31,790 bases of DNA from Methanomicrobiales archaeon (GTDB lineage: Archaea > Halobacteriota > Methanomicrobia > Methanomicrobiales > Methanospirillaceae): contig JALHCK010000014.1 of the NCBI GenBank assembly GCA_022841205.1, positions 1 through 31,790 of the forward strand, in the 5' to 3' direction. The notes below the pieces were generated by a model that saw only the letters and a list, made by a program, of their open reading frames with translations, made no database searches and was not told where the DNA came from. Positions 22,848 to 31,753 of this stretch are shown here, piece by piece. The position numbers were made by a program, and so were the translations under genes. Every line of letters begins with the position of its first letter. Positions within the stretch are counted from its first letter, which is position 1.

Positions 22848-25073
22848 ATGCGCCGTAGCGGCATGATAATCGTCCGTGGAATTGTCCAGGGCGTCGGTTT
22901 TCGTCCATTTGTTTACAGGAAGGCAAGAGAATACGGCATCACCGGATGGGTCAAGAACCTCGGGAGCGAGGTCGAGATCTGCGCTGAGGGAGACCGTTTC
23001 GAGGATTTTCTCCATGAAGTATCCCGCGGACCGCCGCTATCCTGCATCGACAGCGTCGAGGTGCTCCCGCCTCATGAACCCTGTGGCCGGGGCTTTTCCA
23101 TCCTCCCGAGCAGCAGTGGTGCCCTTTCGGGGATGATTCCCCCCGATATCGCCACCTGTGCCGGGTGCATTGCCGACATCATGGACCCTGGCGGCAGGTA
23201 TGAAGGGTACTGGGCAACCTCCTGTGTCGATTGCGGACCGCGGTACAGTATCATATCCGGGCTCCCTTATGACCGGGAGCGGACGTCCATGGAACGGTTC
23301 CCCCCCTGCCCGGCATGCAGCGGGGAATACCACGATCCATCCTGCAGGAGGCACCATGCACAGACTATTGCCTGCTCCGATTGCGGTCCCCGGCTGCGCC
23401 TCTTTGACCAGGCCGGAAATGATGTGGCGTGCGGCAATGTCATCAGGGAAACTGCCATGCTCCTTGATACCGGATCAATCGTTGCTATCCGGGGCATCGG
23501 AGGCTTCCACATGGCCTGTATCGAAGAGTCTGCCAGGGAACTGAAGAGCAGGATTGGGCGATCAGAACAGCCATTAGCGGTCATGGTCAGGCACGACAGT
23601 ATCGACCGGATCGCAAAAATCTCTGCTGCAGAACGCCTGATACTGGAGGGCCAGGAGCGGCCGATCGTGGTACTCGGGAAATGGGATTTGTCAGCCCACC
23701 AGGATATCAGCAGCCTCCATACCATTGGCTGCATGCTCCCGTACACCGGGCTCCATCACCTCCTCTTCTCATACCTGGAGCACCCGTTGCTCATCATGAC
23801 CAGCGCCAATATGCCGGGATATCCTATGATCACCGACATCGACCAGGCCATGGCAAAACTGAACCGCGATGTCAATTTCTTTCTCACCCATGACCGCCGA
23901 ATCGTCAACCGGTGCGATGATTCGGTTGTCAGGGACGGATACATAATCAGGCTTTCCCGGGGGATGGCCCCAAAACGGATCGGAATCGACCTCGGGCCAT
24001 CCGCAATCCTTGCTGTCGGCCCTGAGCTGAATTCCAATGTCACTTTCTACCAAAACGGGTTCTGCACCATCTCTCCCCATGTCGGAAACGTCAGGAACCC
24101 GCGAACTTTCGAATACCTGAAAGAGACCATCACGAACCTGGGACGGCTGCTCGGTGCACAGCCGGAGATCATCGCCCATGATGCACACCCCCAGTTCCTC
24201 TCTACCCGGTACGCCCGGGAGCTGGCCGAAGGAGCCGGCGCAAGACTTGTTCCCGTCCAGCACCACCGGGCCCATATCGCCGCTTCCACGGTGAAGCCCT
24301 GTATCGGGATCACCATCGACGGTGTAGGATACGGCGATGACGGTACGGTGTGGGGCGGGGAGGTGTTTGCCGGACAGGTCCCTGATCTCGAACGGGTAGC
24401 ACACCTGGAAGTGGTCCCGATGCCCGGGGGGGATCTGGCGACAACCTACCCGGAACGGATGCTCTACGGCATCCTCCCCGAGACGGGTGTACGGGAGATC
24501 CTCGCGTCCCGGGGATGGACCGATGTCGAGCTCGACATTCTCAGGATCCAGCTTGCACAGGGCCTGAACGTGGCAAAGACCAGCAGCACGGGACGGGTCC
24601 TCGATGCAGCTTCCGCACTCCTGGGGGTATGCCGGGAAAAGACCTATGACGGAGAGCCGGCAATGAAACTCGAATCTGCTGCGGTACCTGGCAAGCTCCA
24701 GGCATGGGACCTTGCCTATGCCCGGGACGGATCCTGTGAGATACTTTCGACAAGGACCCTCTGCCGGCGTGCCCTTATAGAATACCAGTTATTACGCAAG
24801 CAGGGGTCCCGCAGGATTGCAGATATTGCAGCATCGTTCCAGTACAACCTCGCACGGGGAATTGCCGGCCTTGCGATCCATGCTGCCCGTGACCGTGACC
24901 TTGGCCTTGTAGTCCTCTCCGGAGGAGTTGCCTACAACCGTTCAATCAGGGAGACCATTGCCGGCCAGGTCAGGGCCGCCGGACTGGAATTCCTGATCAA
25001 TGCCGATCTCCCGCTCGGAGATGGATGTATCTCCTTTGGGCAGTGTGTATACGCGGGACTTCTGGACAAATGA
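22848..25073 (+). CDS. hypF: [NiFe]-hydrogenase maturation carbamoyltransferase HypF
   Basis: The protein has 741 residues, normal for HypF. Domain order: acylphosphatase (about 6-90; RGIVQGVGFRPFVYRKA), zinc-binding region with four CxxC pairs (C104-C107, C126-C129, C154-C157, C176-C179), YrdC-like domain (about 200-380; IVAIRGIGGFHMAC, ITSANMPGYP-like stretch), and a Kae1-like C-terminal domain (VQHHRAHIAAS, DGVGYGDDGTVWGGE, LSGGVAYNRSI). HypF makes the carbamoyl group from carbamoyl phosphate and ATP that becomes the CN ligands of the NiFe site, passing it to HypE. Methanogens need it for F420-reducing and energy-converting hydrogenases. It stands alone here; hypE and hypD are not in the window. 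The ATG at 22848 has no Shine-Dalgarno; the next ATG is at 22863. Confidence 0.96.
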   Translation: MRRSGMIIVRGIVQGVGFRPFVYRKAREYGITGWVKNLGSEVEICAEGDRFEDFLHEVSRGPPLSCIDSVEVLPPHEPCGRGFSILPSSSGALSGMIPPDIATCAGCIADIMDPGGRYEGYWATSCVDCGPRYSIISGLPYDRERTSMERFPPCPACSGEYHDPSCRRHHAQTIACSDCGPRLRLFDQAGNDVACGNVIRETAMLLDTGSIVAIRGIGGFHMACIEESARELKSRIGRSEQPLAVMVRHDSIDRIAKISAAERLILEGQERPIVVLGKWDLSAHQDISSLHTIGCMLPYTGLHHLLFSYLEHPLLIMTSANMPGYPMITDIDQAMAKLNRDVNFFLTHDRRIVNRCDDSVVRDGYIIRLSRGMAPKRIGIDLGPSAILAVGPELNSNVTFYQNGFCTISPHVGNVRNPRTFEYLKETITNLGRLLGAQPEIIAHDAHPQFLSTRYARELAEGAGARLVPVQHHRAHIAASTVKPCIGITIDGVGYGDDGTVWGGEVFAGQVPDLERVAHLEVVPMPGGDLATTYPERMLYGILPETGVREILASRGWTDVELDILRIQLAQGLNVAKTSSTGRVLDAASALLGVCREKTYDGEPAMKLESAAVPGKLQAWDLAYARDGSCEILSTRTLCRRALIEYQLLRKQGSRRIADIAASFQYNLARGIAGLAIHAARDRDLGLVVLSGGVAYNRSIRETIAGQVRAAGLEFLINADLPLGDGCISFGQCVYAGLLDK

Positions 25074-25074
25074 A

Positions 25075-25110
25075 TGGATTTTTTTCCAAAAAATCGTTTT
25101 AAAAAAAATG
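25075..25110. terminator. Bidirectional terminator between hypF and the PEGA protein gene
   Basis: GATTTTTT (25077-25084) pairs with AAAAAATC (25088-25095) around a 3-base loop, followed by T4 and A8 runs. Both strands carry T-runs at the ends of the converging genes. Confidence 0.65.
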
Positions 25111-25112
25111 GA

Positions 25113-27296
25113 TTAGAAGAGCGCTGAAACAATACCCCTGATGTCCGGGACCATTACGACCACCTCTGTCGCGACTTCTCCTGCAATTACGTTGAAGGAA
25201 CGAACATCGTCTACATACCCGGCACGACTAACCTTCAGCACATGGGAGCCCGGGGTCAACTGACCGAAGAAGCCCGGAGTAACCCCACGGTAAGTATCAT
25301 CGATAGCGACAGAACACATAAAGGGATCCGCATATACGAACAGGCTCCCGGTTACCGGCCCGGGATACGGTGGAATCCAGGTTGGAAATGTCGTGGGAGC
25401 AGATGTTGGGGGCTGGGGTGGGATGGTCGTGGTTGGTGGCGGTGGTGTTGGTTGCGTCGTCGGTGGAATCGTGGGACTGCCTATCGGCTCAAGGACGATT
25501 TTAGGAACGATCGTGGGTCTTGCAGGGTTTATGGTCACCGGGATACTTACCTGCTTATAGCCGGCCTTGAACAGGGTTACATTACGTATCCCGGCCTGAA
25601 CATTGCTTATCACTTCACCGGAAATGCCTCTTTCCTTCCCGTCAATGAAGACTGTTGCGGTGGGATCGGAAATTACCATCAACCCCCCTGTCCCGCCCTG
25701 AGTTGTTGTTGGTATGGGAGTAGGAGTCGGGGTGAGCGTCGGAGTAGGAGTCGGGATGGGTTCGAGGACTGCTTCAACCTCAGTGGTATCACCGGCAGTC
25801 ACGTTGAACGTTTCTTCCCATGTCTGGTAACCACTCTTTTCCAGTCTCACGATATACTCCCCGGGTTCGAGATTATAAACGAGGAGGGGTGTTGAGGATA
25901 CCTGCAGGGCGTCATTGAGGTAAACGCTGGCACCCTGAGGTGTTGAGTTGATATCCAGGTTCCCGGCCGTCGGGAGCGCAATGAGGGTCTGGTTCACAAA
26001 TACCGTCTGGTTGGGCAGGACTGCAATCGCGGTTTCAAATGGCTTGTACCCCTCCTTTTCGATACGGACCATCTTCAGTCCCGGCTCAACATCGGTGACC
26101 AGGACTTGCGTCATTCCCGAAAGGTTTCCGTCAAGGTACACGGATGCACCGCGGGGTACGGAATCCACGTCAACCGAACCGGTCGTTGGAGGAGGCTCCG
26201 CGGTCAGCGCAGCGATCACCGTGGTAATCCCTCCAGCGGTTACCGTGATCTCTTTCTCATACGGCAGATATCCGGTCTTCTCGATCCGGACAATGTGCGG
26301 GCCGGGTGTGACATCAAGAATTACCGCCGGGGTTGTGCCTTCGGGTTCATCGTCAAGGTATACGTTGGCTCCCAGCGGATTCGATTCTACCGTGACTGAG
26401 CCGGTGGTGGGCGGGGCCAGGGTTAGTTCTGCGTAAACCGTGGTTGTCTCGTCTGCAAATACGATGACTGGTTCTTCCCAGGCAGCATACCCGGTCTTTT
26501 CCAGGCGGAGAGTGTGGATGCCGCTGCTTACGTTGGGAATTGTCCGGGGCGTTGTCTGCTTGAAGACTCCGTCCAGTGTGATGTTTGCACCTGTCGGATT
26601 TGACTCGACTTCTATGGTTCCGTTAACGATAACGGGTGGGACCGGTTCAAGATCAGCGGCAACGTAGGTGGTCTTTCCGGCTGTCACCTCGATTGGAGAG
26701 CTGAAAGGTACATACCCGGCCAATTCCACCCGGACGGTATGGATCCCCTGGGCAACACCCGTGATTTGCAACGGGGTAACCCCTTTTAAGACCGTATCAA
26801 GTCTGACTTCGGCACCCGGTGGAATGGAAGTGACATTCACCGTCCCCGTTGTCGGGGGCTCTGGGATCGCCGTCAGGCCGACATTAACCACCGTGGTTCC
26901 ACCTGCAGCCACGCTGATCGTGTCTTCCCAGGGGGAATAACCCGTTTTTTCTACCCGCACGGTATGGAGTTCTGCTGAAATACCTGGTATGGTCAGGTTC
27001 GTCAACCCTTTATACGTTCCATCAACCCGGACATCTGCCCCATCGGGGTTTGACTGGATCACCATGGTCCCTGTTGTAGGGACCGGGGGTATCGCTGTCA
27101 GGGAAATTGTAACAGGATTTGTTATCCCTGCAATAACCGTGACCAGGTTTTCTGAAGGGTAATACCCGGATTTCTCGGCTTTTAAAGTATGGTCGCCGGC
27201 AGTGACGTTTGGAATCGTCACGGGGCTGGCCCCTTTATAAATTCCATCAAGCCAGATCCCAGCTCCGGAAGGATTCGTCTCGACATGAAGGGTCCC
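25113..27296 (-). repeat. Array of nine PEGA protein repeats
   Basis: The repeats are recognisable at protein level but diverged at DNA level. Repeat-to-repeat spacing is about 220-230 bases, longer for the last two because of Pro/Thr linkers. Confidence 0.8.
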
Positions 27297-27818
27297 GTTT
27301 GTATCCTGGGGCGGGGTGCTGCCGATGGTGATAGTCCCGTTCTGTACCTGTGCAGCAATTGACGTGCCGTTAGCTGCTGATATTTTATCGAGGATTATAT
27401 TCAGCCCGGTTATTCCATTGTTGTCACCCCGGATATTCAGGGTTGCCAGCTCCAGATTGGACAGCGGGCTGCTGTTAATCTCAAATTTCATCACCTTGAT
27501 AATAACGGTATCCCCTGTCACTGAAACAGCTTTATCGGGGCCTAAAACGATGACTCCGCCGATCTCACTGAGTTCTGCCCAGTGAGGGGTCGTCACCCCG
27601 ATGATTTCTGCCTTTGATGGATCGCCCAGCGATACCGTTATCTTAAATCCCGAAATCCCATTTAGGAGAGAATCGGCGGTAATAACAAAATCTCGTGTTG
27701 TTCCCGTTACAGGGATCGTTCCACTCTCAGCAATGAGTGTTGTGGCCGTTGCCGTGCTCACCAGAGCACAAAGTAGGATGATAACCAGAGAGAATGTGGT
27801 TTTCCGATTGACTTTCAT
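25113..27818 (-). CDS. Large secreted PEGA-repeat protein with N-terminal cohesin-like domain
   Basis: The start at 27818 is chosen because GGAGG lies 5 nt upstream; an earlier ATG at 27830 overlaps that site. The protein has 901 residues. A signal peptide (TTFSLVIILLCALVSTATA) is followed by a cohesin-like domain (about 30-170; LLNGISGFKITVSLGD, TPHWAELSEIGG). Then come nine PEGA repeats of about 70-75 residues, each with N-P-x-G-A, V-x-L-D, G-x-T-P and K-x-G-Y elements, for example VESNPLGANVYLDDEPEG. Pro/Thr linkers (PTPTPTLTPTPTPIPTT and a longer one) separate the last two repeats. There is no C-terminal membrane anchor. Probably an exported surface or matrix protein. It shares its N-terminal domain with the neighbouring giant gene and lies 38-50 bases downstream of it, so it is likely cotranscribed. 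Confidence 0.88.
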   Translation of the reverse strand: MKVNRKTTFSLVIILLCALVSTATATTLIAESGTIPVTGTTRDFVITADSLLNGISGFKITVSLGDPSKAEIIGVTTPHWAELSEIGGVIVLGPDKAVSVTGDTVIIKVMKFEINSSPLSNLELATLNIRGDNNGITGLNIILDKISAANGTSIAAQVQNGTITIGSTPPQDTNGTLHVETNPSGAGIWLDGIYKGASPVTIPNVTAGDHTLKAEKSGYYPSENLVTVIAGITNPVTISLTAIPPVPTTGTMVIQSNPDGADVRVDGTYKGLTNLTIPGISAELHTVRVEKTGYSPWEDTISVAAGGTTVVNVGLTAIPEPPTTGTVNVTSIPPGAEVRLDTVLKGVTPLQITGVAQGIHTVRVELAGYVPFSSPIEVTAGKTTYVAADLEPVPPVIVNGTIEVESNPTGANITLDGVFKQTTPRTIPNVSSGIHTLRLEKTGYAAWEEPVIVFADETTTVYAELTLAPPTTGSVTVESNPLGANVYLDDEPEGTTPAVILDVTPGPHIVRIEKTGYLPYEKEITVTAGGITTVIAALTAEPPPTTGSVDVDSVPRGASVYLDGNLSGMTQVLVTDVEPGLKMVRIEKEGYKPFETAIAVLPNQTVFVNQTLIALPTAGNLDINSTPQGASVYLNDALQVSSTPLLVYNLEPGEYIVRLEKSGYQTWEETFNVTAGDTTEVEAVLEPIPTPTPTLTPTPTPIPTTTQGGTGGLMVISDPTATVFIDGKERGISGEVISNVQAGIRNVTLFKAGYKQVSIPVTINPARPTIVPKIVLEPIGSPTIPPTTQPTPPPPTTTIPPQPPTSAPTTFPTWIPPYPGPVTGSLFVYADPFMCSVAIDDTYRGVTPGFFGQLTPGSHVLKVSRAGYVDDVRSFNVIAGEVATEVVVMVPDIRGIVSALF

Positions 27819-27868
27819 AGGCACCTCCATTTTTTCCCTGAAAAATCAAAAAATATTTTTACTCCCCC

Positions 27869-30800
27869 TCACACTTCCTGGAAGAGGAGGATTACATCGT
27901 TAAAGTCGATGTAGGTGTTTCCATTGTAATCAAAGAATGGAATAAACTGGTTGTCCTCGATCCAGTCCATGTTCTGGAAATAGGTCGTGACATCATTGAA
28001 ATCGAGACCTCCATTTCCGTTCACATCCCAGTATTTCTGGTCACCGTATGGATCATTCGGATGGTTCACATTTCCCGGGAACGGCAGGAGGCGGACCACT
28101 GCAATCGTGGCCGGCACACTGTTCGTATCAACCGGCCCGGACACCCCATCGCCATCCAGCCTGTTTACTACGACCTTGAAATCAATCGTGCTGTTAAACG
28201 TCGAGATGTTTCCTTTCAGGTTAAATGTGCCCAGAAGTATGTTCGTGTCTCCCGGTTTCACGCCATTACCAAGGTCCAGGGCTTTTACCCTGACAGAGTA
28301 ATTCGGGAGCGTGCCGACAGACGTGTTTGCAGCCCACGGGGGGAATACGACAGGTATCACGATATCTCCATGGGCAGAGTCGCCCCAGAGAACCGTGAGA
28401 TCGTAGCCGCTGATACCGTCTGGTGCTTCCTCAAGGTAGAGCCCGAGAGGGGTCGTATCATTTGTGGGCACGATAATTGCTCCGCCTGGAAGGACAATGG
28501 TTGTCCCGGCTGCAAAACTCAGGTTCGGCACTCCGGCCTTGATGAACTTGTTTTGCGTCTCGCTATCGCAGCCGCAGAAATTGCATGCCGTAAGCTTCAC
28601 ATTATAGGCGCCCTTTGTGCTGTACGTATGCTCGGGGTTCTGTTCGGTCGATGTCCCCTGTCCTGAACCAAATGACCATGACCAGTTGCTCGGCCTGCCG
28701 GTTGAGTTGTCAAAGAAGTTCACATGGAGCGGTATGAGGCCGCTTGTGGGAATGGCATAAAACGATGCATTGGGTTTGTCCCTGATATCGATGTAATATT
28801 CTTTGGCTGTAGTATTGTTACAGCATGTATTCTCATAGGTCAGGGTGACTGTGAAGTTGTCTGTCCCATTCATTTTTGTGTAAGTGTGGGTCACGTTCAC
28901 TTCACTGAAATTTGTGAGATTATAAGTCCCGTCTCCGAAGGACCAGTTCCAGACCTTGGCTGGACCTTTCTTCACCCCGCCCGATGTGTTTGTTACATTA
29001 AACTGGATCGTGGTGTTATTCAAGTTCAGGCACCCGGTGGTAATATTGGCTGTGAAATCCGCATACGGCTGGGGGCAGACCTTAATGAAATCGGTCTTGG
29101 AGGTTGTGCTACACCCATCAATATTGCAGGCGGTCAGATTGACCGTGAAATTGACCACTGCATTCGGTTTCGTATTCACGTAGGTATGGTTCGGATTCTG
29201 CTCTGTCGAATTCGTGCCGTCACCAAACTCCCAGAACCATGATGTCGGGGTGTTAGTAGAGGTGTCGTTGAAGTAAACCTTTAGCGGAGTGCACCCAACG
29301 ACCGGATCTGCCGTGAAGTTTGCCACCGGTGGCAGCTTCACGATCTTTGTTACAAAGGCATCGTTGAACCTGACTGCCGAGAACCCTGCGAGGTATGGCT
29401 GGAAGGCATTCTTGATCGGGAAATTGATGGATTCCGTGTAACCGGTTACCGTGATGTTCAATCCATCGTCGGTGATGGCAATTGCACACCCTTCATCATA
29501 GTACGTTCCACCGAGGTAGGTGGAGAATAGCAGTCCGGTACCAGTCTGGTTTAACTGCGTAATGAATGCGTCCGGAACAAGGTATCCCAGTCCTTTGGTC
29601 GCCTGTGTCGGATTTTTTGTCGGGAAGTTTTCAGAGTTTGTATACCCTGTCACGAAGGCCGTACCATTCGCATCGACTGCAATTCCGTAAGCCTTCTCAT
29701 CGTAGAGGCCGCCAAGATAGGTTGAGTAGTTTAAGGCCGAGAGTGTCGGTTCCATCTTGGTGACGAATGCATCCCACTGACCGCCTCCAAACGTTTTCTG
29801 GAACGCCTGGTTCAATGGCCGGATTGGAAACAGGCTGACGGGCGATACCGGGGATTCGGTATATCCGGTGACGTAGGGATACAGGTTGCTGTCAATAGCT
29901 ATTGCCATTCCGACATCGTTTCCGGATCCGCCAAGGTAGGTCGAGGCATCTATTGTGAGATCCCAATTAAGCCTTGTAACGAAGGCGTCCATTTCTCCTG
30001 CGTTGGCATTACGAAATGCAGAGCCTGACGTGGGGAAATTCAACGACTTTGTTGAACCGGTAACCCAGATATCGGGATTCCCTGACGCCTTTTCAACTGC
30101 TACACCATAGGCGTAATCATTCTTGCTGCCCCCCAGGTATCTGCCATCATACGTGACTCCATCATTCCAAATTTTTAGAACGAAACCGTCCGTCCCGCCA
30201 ACAGGTCCATCGGTGAATCCCCAACTGGTTGTTAAATTATCCGATGAGGTATATCCAACAACAACGACGTCATTGTACGTATAATCATCAAATGCTATTG
30301 CAGTCCCAACATCGGTTTTATTTCCGTAAAGCATCCGTGACCAGATGAGATCATCACCATTTGCATTCAGCCGGGTGACGATTGCATCAGTATTGCCACC
30401 ATAGGGATCAACCGGACTGGTAGGATAATTCCAGGACTTTGTTGAACCGGTGAATGTCACAATTCCCGAATCATTGGCAACCACCATCCCTCCTGCGAGA
30501 TCATCGGAATATCCGCCGATATAAGTTGAATAAATGGGAATATAGGGCTGGTCGGGACCGAACTTTGCAACGAAGATATCCCAGCTCCCGTTCAAATGCT
30601 CCTGGTAGATGTGGCCATTTGAGAGCGGGAATTGCGTCGATTGGGTCGATCCGACAACATACACATTGCCCTCGTCGTCCAGTCCTATTCCCGCACCTTT
30701 ATCGTCTTGGGCACCACCCAGGTAGGTCGAGAAATCATACTGGGGATCAATAATAAGTGGAAGCGCATTATCGTATGCACACACTCCGAAGGTGACAAAC

Positions 30801-31429
30801 CCATCATTACCGATGATGTACGAGCATGAAATATCAGCCTGTTCTCCATCGACAACCTGGTAGCAGACCGGCGGGCTTTCAACGAAAGTTCCTGCGCCGG
30901 TGGTAACGAGCAGGGCGCCGTTCTCATCGAGGGCTATTTCTTCCTGTCCGACATACTTCATCACAATTGCCGAAAGGTCAGCACCAGGCTCCACGATAAA
31001 CTCCTTCTTCAGGATACCGGGTCCGCCACGGTATAACAGGCTTATTCCATCATAAAGACCGTCATACCGGACTGATCCATACATCGGGACATTGGTCACC
31101 CATGCATCCTCATACCCGATGAGGAAGTTGGCTTTGCCCGCGAGTTCATCCTCCGGTGTGACTATCACCGATGAGCTGCTGTCCATGTACGAGATGGTAA
31201 GGACTGAAAACGGTTCGGCTGTACTGATAACCTCTCCGTCATGGGTCAGGTATAGCGTGTAGCCCGCTGCATCGGCAAAGTAGAGAACCTGTTCATCTGT
31301 CTGTCCATCATTCTGGATGAAGGAGATCGGGACAGTTGTGGAAAACACCTGTGCGGCCCCTCCAACACCGCATAAGAGAATAACGCTCAGTACGAGCATC
31401 AATACAAATGGTTTCACCTTGATTTGCAT
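27869..31429 (-). CDS. Giant surface protein: SBBP propeller, PKD domains, cohesin-like domain and C-terminal dockerin-like module
   Basis: The protein has 1186 residues with a signal peptide (FVLMLVLSVILLCGVGGA). An N-terminal domain typical of SBBP proteins follows (ISFIQNDGQTDEQVLYFADA). Then there are seven beta-propeller SBBP repeats with S-T-Y-L-G-G and V-T-G-Y/S-T motifs (about 235-680), and three PKD domains with WEFGDGTN, WNWSFGDGTY and WSWSFGSGQG (about 700-950). A cohesin-like domain (DGISGYDLTVLWGD, FPPWAANTSVG) precedes a dockerin-like pair of calcium loops, DVNGNGGLDFND and DYNGNTYIDFND, at the end. There is no transmembrane helix at the C-terminus. The start has GGAGTGAT just upstream. 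Such modules occur in methanogen surface layers and aggregates. Adjacent to and probably cotranscribed with the PEGA protein. Confidence 0.88.
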   Translation of the reverse strand: MQIKVKPFVLMLVLSVILLCGVGGAAQVFSTTVPISFIQNDGQTDEQVLYFADAAGYTLYLTHDGEVISTAEPFSVLTISYMDSSSSVIVTPEDELAGKANFLIGYEDAWVTNVPMYGSVRYDGLYDGISLLYRGGPGILKKEFIVEPGADLSAIVMKYVGQEEIALDENGALLVTTGAGTFVESPPVCYQVVDGEQADISCSYIIGNDGFVTFGVCAYDNALPLIIDPQYDFSTYLGGAQDDKGAGIGLDDEGNVYVVGSTQSTQFPLSNGHIYQEHLNGSWDIFVAKFGPDQPYIPIYSTYIGGYSDDLAGGMVVANDSGIVTFTGSTKSWNYPTSPVDPYGGNTDAIVTRLNANGDDLIWSRMLYGNKTDVGTAIAFDDYTYNDVVVVGYTSSDNLTTSWGFTDGPVGGTDGFVLKIWNDGVTYDGRYLGGSKNDYAYGVAVEKASGNPDIWVTGSTKSLNFPTSGSAFRNANAGEMDAFVTRLNWDLTIDASTYLGGSGNDVGMAIAIDSNLYPYVTGYTESPVSPVSLFPIRPLNQAFQKTFGGGQWDAFVTKMEPTLSALNYSTYLGGLYDEKAYGIAVDANGTAFVTGYTNSENFPTKNPTQATKGLGYLVPDAFITQLNQTGTGLLFSTYLGGTYYDEGCAIAITDDGLNITVTGYTESINFPIKNAFQPYLAGFSAVRFNDAFVTKIVKLPPVANFTADPVVGCTPLKVYFNDTSTNTPTSWFWEFGDGTNSTEQNPNHTYVNTKPNAVVNFTVNLTACNIDGCSTTSKTDFIKVCPQPYADFTANITTGCLNLNNTTIQFNVTNTSGGVKKGPAKVWNWSFGDGTYNLTNFSEVNVTHTYTKMNGTDNFTVTLTYENTCCNNTTAKEYYIDIRDKPNASFYAIPTSGLIPLHVNFFDNSTGRPSNWSWSFGSGQGTSTEQNPEHTYSTKGAYNVKLTACNFCGCDSETQNKFIKAGVPNLSFAAGTTIVLPGGAIIVPTNDTTPLGLYLEEAPDGISGYDLTVLWGDSAHGDIVIPVVFPPWAANTSVGTLPNYSVRVKALDLGNGVKPGDTNILLGTFNLKGNISTFNSTIDFKVVVNRLDGDGVSGPVDTNSVPATIAVVRLLPFPGNVNHPNDPYGDQKYWDVNGNGGLDFNDVTTYFQNMDWIEDNQFIPFFDYNGNTYIDFNDVILLFQEV

Positions 31430-31581
31430 ACCTCATCACTCCATGGAAAACAGATACCCAAGCTTTGTGCCGTAGAGGCCCGTTGCCCCGGATTCCCGGA
31501 GCGTACCCCGTCAGTAACTACGGCCCTGAGAATGTACGATCGTTTACACGCTCCTGCCGGCATGAAACTGAGGCTCTGTAC

Positions 31582-31610
31582 CGATCAGATATTTAAATTA
31601 TCCCTGATCG
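31582..31610. promoter_or_regulatory. Inverted repeat flanking a TATA-like box upstream of the giant surface genes
   Basis: CGATCAG (31582-31588) and CTGATCG (31604-31610) are perfectly complementary, with 15 bases between containing an ATATTTAAATTAT-type TATA element. Arm centres are 22 bp apart, two helical turns. On the minus strand this box would start a transcript near 31569, giving a leader of about 140 bases before the giant gene. Confidence 0.5.
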
Positions 31611-31616
31611 TATGAC

Positions 31617-31627
31617 TATATAAATAT
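31617..31627. promoter_or_regulatory. Second TATA-like element
   Basis: TATATAAATAT is a near-consensus archaeal TATA box readable on either strand. It could serve the minus-strand giant gene, or a plus-strand transcript beginning near 31650. Confidence 0.45.
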
Positions 31628-31733
31628 TTTCTGCATTTTTACGGTTGATTCAGCCGTGGGTTATTGCGCAGAATATTTTTTATTCTTTTTATGTAACTAT
31701 TCAGGACACCCTATGAGCTGCCGTCGGCATGAA

Positions 31734-31753
31734 GGGTGTTCCTTCGAACACCC
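31734..31753. terminator. Perfect 8-bp hairpin near the right edge
   Basis: GGGTGTTC (31734-31741) pairs perfectly with GAACACCC (31746-31753) around CTTC. No T-run follows on the plus strand, so the role is uncertain: RNA terminator-like hairpin or a protein-binding palindrome. Confidence 0.35.

Noticed and set aside
25242..25895. 217-codon plus-strand frame
   Set aside because: Antisense to PEGA repeats and Pro/Thr linkers; rich in Gly, Arg and Trp from the complementary strand of those linkers.
25690..27296. Regularly spaced similar DNA blocks considered as a possible CRISPR or satellite array
   Set aside because: Spacing is 220-230 bases and the units translate into PEGA protein repeats; there are no short identical direct repeats with unique spacers.
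28061..29242. Two plus-strand frames of 201 and 172 codons inside the giant surface gene
   Set aside because: Antisense to PKD and cohesin-like coding sequence; no start signals or recognisable domains.
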